Shown here: piece by piece, positions 60,890 to 64,000 of the stretch | How the letters are laid out: the number at the start of each line of letters is the position of its first letter | How positions within the stretch are numbered: the stretch's first letter is position 1 | Assembly (NCBI RefSeq): GCF_024626475.1 | Contig: NZ_JANKHH010000008.1 | Coordinates: 81,574 to 145,573 of the forward strand | Direction of reading: 5' to 3' | DNA: 64,000 bases | Source of the DNA: Parerythrobacter lacustris | GTDB taxonomy: Bacteria; Pseudomonadota; Alphaproteobacteria; Sphingomonadales; Sphingomonadaceae | Made by a program: the position numbers and the translations under genes | The notes under the pieces: generated by a model | Told to the model about the DNA's origin: nothing | Database searches by the model: none | What the model saw: only the letters and a program-made list of their open reading frames with translations

Positions 60890-61815
60890 ACCGCGTTGAC
60901 CGGAATCTTGATGTAGCTCACGCCGTTATCCTCGGGATCGGGCAAGCGTCCTCCGCGAATATTGACCTGCACCGAGGGCATGATCAACGTGGGCATGGCG
61001 AGTGTCTTGTCGCGGTTGGTTCGCATCTCGACGAAGTCCTCTTCGCTCACGCCATCCTTCACGTGGACATTCTCTTCGCGCTGCTGCTTGACGGTCGACT
61101 CCCATGCATATCTGTCGCGGCCCGGTGCCTTGTAGTCGTGGCACAGGAAGAGCCGGGTTTTGTCTGGCAGCGAGAGCAGGCGGCGGATAGAACGAAAAAG
61201 TTGATGCGCATCGCCACCCGGGAAGTCGGCGCGGGCGGTACCGAAATCCGGCATGAAGATCGTATCCCCCACAAAGGCGGCGTCGCCGATGATGAAGGCC
61301 ATGTCGGCAGGCGTGTGCCCGGGGACGTGAAGGGCGATACCTTCCAGCCCGCCGATCCCGAACGTCTCGCCATCGTCGAACAGCTTGTCGAACTGTGACC
61401 CGTTGCGCTCGAATTCGGTGCCCGCGTTGAACAGCTTGCCGAACACGTCCTGCACGCGCGTGATCTCGCGCCCGATGGCCAGCTTGCCGCCCAGCTTTTC
61501 CTGCAGATAGGGCGCGGCCGAGATATGGTCCGCGTGGGCATGCGTCTCGATATGCCACATCACTTTCAGATTATTCGAAGTGAGATAGTCGATCATGCGG
61601 TCGGCGGAGGCGTTCGATGTACGACCCGAGGCAGGCTCATAATCGAGAACCGAATCGATGATTGCAGCCTCGCCCGCTTTGGGATCGTGCACCACATATG
61701 AAACGGTGTTCGTCGCCTCGTCGAAAAAGCCCGCAATCGAGGGGCGCAGCGATTTGTTGACCTGCGCGCGTTCGATCTGCCGGGCAGCAAGTGCGAGGTT
61801 CCGGTCCTGAATCAT
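60886..61815 (-). CDS. MBL-fold persulfide dioxygenase (ETHE1/Blh-like)
   Basis: A 309-residue metallo-beta-lactamase-fold protein that probably oxidises glutathione persulfide to sulfite. Motifs: ETHAHADH near residue 98 (metal site), ALHVPGHTPADMAFIIGDAAFVGDTIFMPDFGTARADFPGGDA near 165-205 (PGHT and the FVGDTIF metal Asp), LFLCHDY near 228, and the ending LMPSVQVNIRGGRLP. It is the first gene of the six-gene sulfide operon. The ATG at 61815 is preceded by GGAGACAGGA. A divergent peroxiredoxin/ArsR transcript starts 74 bases away. Confidence 0.93.
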   Translation of the reverse strand: MIQDRNLALAARQIERAQVNKSLRPSIAGFFDEATNTVSYVVHDPKAGEAAIIDSVLDYEPASGRTSNASADRMIDYLTSNNLKVMWHIETHAHADHISAAPYLQEKLGGKLAIGREITRVQDVFGKLFNAGTEFERNGSQFDKLFDDGETFGIGGLEGIALHVPGHTPADMAFIIGDAAFVGDTIFMPDFGTARADFPGGDAHQLFRSIRRLLSLPDKTRLFLCHDYKAPGRDRYAWESTVKQQREENVHVKDGVSEEDFVEMRTNRDKTLAMPTLIMPSVQVNIRGGRLPDPEDNGVSYIKIPVNAV

Positions 61816-61834
61816 GGTCCTGTCTCCAATCATT

Positions 61835-61855
61835 TACATAAATTGTTTATATGTA
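61835..61855. promoter_or_regulatory. Candidate ArsR-type operator between divergent sulfide-module genes
   Basis: An AT-rich dyad with perfect 6-bp arms, TACATA (61835-61840) and TATGTA (61850-61855), in the 74-base gap between the persulfide dioxygenase and peroxiredoxin starts. Its place close to both start codons suggests it overlaps core promoters, so bound regulator would repress in both directions. The regulator is probably the ArsR-family protein encoded at 62558-62896. Confidence 0.55.
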
Positions 61856-61889
61856 TTGCCATTCGCTTGTCAAGTGTTATGCATGCGCG

Positions 61890-62561
61890 ATGATAGACAA
61901 GATGATCGAACCTTCGACTGCGCGTGAACCAGCCTGTGCAGGACTGCGGATCGGAGATATGGCACCGGATTTCACGGCACGCAGCACAACCGGCAATGTC
62001 CGCCTGTCCGATTTTCGCGGACGATGGCTGATCCTTTTCTCGCACCCCGCCGACTTCACACCGGTCTGCACGAGCGAGTTCGTTGCCATCGCTGGTTGTG
62101 CGGACGAATTCGAGAGACGCGACTGCGCCCTCATGGCTCTTTCGGTCGACAGCCTGTTTTCGCACTTTGCCTGGCTTAGGCTGATCCGCGACCGTTTTGA
62201 CATCGAAGTGCGTTTCCCGATTGTGGAAGATCCCACACTCGTGATCGGTCGCGCCTTCGGGATGGTCGCGTCTCAGGATAACGACAGCGCGACCGTGCGC
62301 ACGACATTCTTTATCGACCCGAAGGGGATCATTCGCGCCATGACATGCTATCCCGCCAATGTCGGCAGATCGATGCCCGAGATGCTCCGGCTACTCGACG
62401 CGCTTCAGGCGGTCGACGAGCGGAAGGTTCTGGCTCCGGCAAATTGGGAGGCGGGCGATCCCTTGCTCGCTCATCCGGATGCCTCCCTAGACACCGTGTT
62501 CGCTGCCAAAGGCCAGACCGACTGGTTCATGCAGGAAGCCGGGCCGAGGACGCGGAAATGA
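61890..62561 (+). CDS. 1-Cys peroxiredoxin (Prx6-like), divergent from the sulfide operon
   Basis: A 223-residue peroxiredoxin related to the one at 55.7 kb but clearly distinct. Active site FSHPADFTPVCTSEF near residue 55, ALSVDSLFSHFAWL, FPIVEDPTLVIGRAFGMV, and the C-terminal LAPANWEAGDPLLAHP. Two ATGs (61890 and 61902) are possible; the earlier is used. The stop overlaps the ArsR-family start (ATGA), so regulator and enzyme are co-translated. A role in detoxifying peroxides or persulfides formed during sulfide oxidation is inferred. Confidence 0.9.
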   Translation: MIDKMIEPSTAREPACAGLRIGDMAPDFTARSTTGNVRLSDFRGRWLILFSHPADFTPVCTSEFVAIAGCADEFERRDCALMALSVDSLFSHFAWLRLIRDRFDIEVRFPIVEDPTLVIGRAFGMVASQDNDSATVRTTFFIDPKGIIRAMTCYPANVGRSMPEMLRLLDALQAVDERKVLAPANWEAGDPLLAHPDASLDTVFAAKGQTDWFMQEAGPRTRK

Positions 62562-62896
62562 CCGACGACGAGCTGGTGGACGCGCTGAAGGCTCTCGCCC
62601 ATCCTGTGCGCCTGCGCATCATGCGGGCGCTGACCGGTGCCGAGCGCAACGTGGGTGAGATCGACGAGGCTTCCGGCATCGGCCAGCCGATCCTGTCCCA
62701 GCAATTGGCGGTGCTGCGAAATGCAGGGCTGGTAAAAACCCGCAAGGACGCCAAGCTGGTCTATTACCGGATCGACGACAGCATGCTTGCTAAGGTCGCA
62801 AGCGCAGCAGGGCAACTTGGCGGGCTGTCTGCGACCTCGGTGCGCCAGTCCCGGCATCCCGCACCCGGCGTAGCCAATTTTGCCAGACTGGGTTGA
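62558..62896 (+). CDS. ArsR-family transcriptional regulator without cysteines
   Basis: A 112-residue winged-helix regulator. LVDALKALAHPVRLRIMRAL is the standard ArsR opening, QPILSQQLAVLRNAGLVKTRKDAKLVYYRI the recognition helix and wing. The setting (sulfide genes, SQR, persulfide dioxygenase) is that of BigR/SqrR-type regulators, which sense persulfides through two conserved Cys. This protein has no Cys at all and lacks the usual metal-binding ELCVCDL motif, so it must sense something else or act constitutively. It is translationally coupled to the peroxiredoxin. Confidence 0.9.
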   Translation: MTDDELVDALKALAHPVRLRIMRALTGAERNVGEIDEASGIGQPILSQQLAVLRNAGLVKTRKDAKLVYYRIDDSMLAKVASAAGQLGGLSATSVRQSRHPAPGVANFARLG

Positions 62897-62980
62897 ACCG
62901 AAAAGGCCGCCATCCTGCTTCGGGTGCTCGTGCCCGGCAAAGAGGGGTGGCGGAGACGGAGTCCGACCAATATCTCGAAT

Positions 62981-63004
62981 AACGATTTGATATCAGATCG
63001 ATAA
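62981..63004. promoter_or_regulatory. 24-bp near-perfect palindrome downstream of the ArsR-family gene
   Basis: A dyad centred on TGATATCA (62989-62996) with matched outer parts CGAT (62984-62987) and ATCG (62998-63001) and TA at each end; 10 of 12 base pairs match. It lies in the 226-base gap before the convergent coiled-coil gene. Just right of it (about 63022-63046) the 12-mer CAGACCCACACT occurs twice. No gene is seen in the gap. Confidence 0.5.
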
Positions 63005-63122
63005 CGAGATTTCATGATTCGCCAGACCCACACTCAGACCCACACTTCTGAGTGGATGCAAGCGGACATCCTGAGATCGTGGGGGTTGGCTATCAGGCGC
63101 GTCACATGCCGCTTGATGTTGG

Positions 63123-63896
63123 TTACCAGCCATAGCGCGAAGGGTAAAAGCCCTTATCATCGTCTGGTCCAAACACGTGTTCAGCCTCGAACAAGACCTC
63201 GAATCCTTCGACGCTTGAAGCGCGCTCGGCTCGCTCGACGATTGCATTGAGCCAGGCAAGAAACTCGCCGGAACGCGGCGAGGACGTGGCTTTGAGTTCC
63301 TCAGCTAGTTGGGTGGCAAGGCGGCGCAGGCGATCGCGTCTCTCAACCCGCTCGAATACGAGTTCGAGCACCTTGAGGCGTCGGTCTTCGATATAGGCTA
63401 GTCGTCGAGCCTCGTTGCGCCGACGTGCTTCTTCTTCCGCTCGGATGCGGTCTTCTTCGGCCCTTCTGTCATCTTCGCGCTTGGCAGCGGCCAGAACGGC
63501 AAGACCAACGGCGATATCGTTCGCCATGTTTTCCACGCGCTGGATTTTGGCATCCTTGAAGGAGCGGCGGAGAACTGACGAGTATCGCAGATAGAGATCG
63601 AACTCGAACGATACCTTGCCGGTCGGTGCGTAATCCCATTCTGGCCAATGGCTAAATGAGGAAAAGCTCGGGACGTAATCCCAATCGTTCCGTGCCCAGC
63701 GCCGCTCCCGCCGTTTTCGTTCCTTCTCTTCCTTCGCCAATTCCTCGGGCGTGGGCTCGTGCTGCGACCGCTTAACTGCTTCCTTTAGATTGAAGGGGAC
63801 AATCACGTTTCCGTCCGTGAACGCGGCGCGGTCACCCTTGCCGCTGAGTTCAAAGCCTTGGATCTGTGCTGCCGTGACTATTCGGTTGAGCGATAG
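63123..63896 (-). pseudogene. Coiled-coil hypothetical protein, 5' end removed by an IS element
   Basis: The remaining 257 codons encode an unrecognised protein with a long, charged coiled coil at about residues 115-205 (runs of Glu, Arg and Ala, e.g. AEEDRIRAEEEARRRNEARRL), a Trp/Tyr-rich stretch before it, and a short globular C-terminus. A GTG at 63806 could start a 227-residue product, but the frame continues upstream with protein-like sequence (SLNRIVTAAQIQGFELSGK) straight to the IS boundary at 63897. I therefore read it as the 3' part of a gene cut by the insertion. Function unknown. Confidence 0.65.
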
Positions 63897-64000
63897 TGAA
63901 TAGCCCCTAGATTTGTGGACGCTTTCTTTCCTAATTTTGAGGACAGGAGGCGACGATGGGTAAGGCTAATTTCAGCGACGAGTTCAAGCGCGATGCGGTG
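63897..64000 (+). mobile_element. IS3-family element, left end only
   Basis: The element begins at TGAATAGCCCCTAGATTTG, which has the TG-start and C-rich inverted-repeat look of IS3-family ends, followed after 59 bases by an OrfA-type start. It runs off the right edge, so the right inverted repeat and any target duplication cannot be seen. Confidence 0.7.
63956..64000 (+). CDS. IS3-family transposase OrfA (first 15 codons)
   Basis: The reading frame opens with MGKANFSDEFKRDAV and is cut by the end of the window. The F..EFKRDAV pattern is the usual opening of the helix-turn-helix OrfA protein of IS3-family elements, which binds the terminal repeats and is fused to OrfB by programmed frameshifting. 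AGGAGG lies eight bases before the ATG. Confidence 0.78.
   Translation, partial: MGKANFSDEFKRDAV

Overview
The window is a GC-rich chromosomal segment of an alphaproteobacterium, most likely Sphingomonadales and probably Erythrobacteraceae. The pointers are an NDUFA12-type complex I subunit, a DUF2155 lipoprotein, the tRNA-Trp/secE/nusG/rplK/rplA order, a CelD-like GNAT and the sphingomonad-style HTH protein at the left. The assignment rests on gene content and recalled family resemblance; no search was run.

Layout. 1-5.2 kb: end of manA, a DUF2721 membrane protein, an HTH protein that reads into a REP-like repeat, an orphan CobT-type vWA protein in AT-richer DNA, then a minus-strand telA / XpaC-like / PHA-granule-family operon. 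5.3-12.5 kb: DUF389 membrane protein, an AT-rich PIN-like gene, a fatty acyl-AMP ligase, recX, DUF192, NDUFA12, DUF2155 and aat (the last two overlap tail to tail). 12.5-18 kb: tRNA-Trp and the secE-nusG-rplK-rplA block, separated by a C5-methyltransferase/HNH endonuclease pair. 18-24.7 kb: CelD-like GNAT, CinA-type protein, and an operon of fused 2-oxoacid dehydrogenase E1, FabD-like acyltransferase and Baeyer-Villiger-type monooxygenase.

24.96-52.51 kb is the centrepiece: a minus-strand, 20-gene, 27.6-kb extracellular contractile injection system (eCIS, phage-tail-like) operon. In transcription order it encodes sheath, tube, zinc-ribbon gp26-like protein, a disordered Ala/Pro-rich protein, DUF4255 terminator, AAA+ ATPase, a small conserved protein, an eCIS_core (DUF4157) protein, a 111-aa protein, a 1250-aa eCIS_core protein (payload candidate), a tube-initiator-like protein, a gpX/LysM-like protein, gpD hub, gpV spike, PAAR-like tip, gp25, two large baseplate proteins, a gpI-like protein with a predicted beta-helical body, and a DUF6519/Ig-like/beta-helix protein (fibre candidate). 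Most junctions are ATGA, GTGA or TGATG overlaps, so the operon looks translationally coupled. No capsid, terminase, lysis, integrase or clear tape-measure gene is present.

53-63 kb: a cyanide-insensitive bd-type oxidase (cioAB plus DUF2474), a 1-Cys peroxiredoxin, and a sulfide/persulfide module (persulfide dioxygenase, two YeeE/YedE halves, DUF442-type sulfurtransferase, SQR, SulP). Divergent from it are a second peroxiredoxin and a cysteine-free ArsR-family regulator. A bd oxidase that tolerates sulfide fits beside SQR. The right edge holds a coiled-coil gene cut by the start of an IS3-family element that runs off the window.
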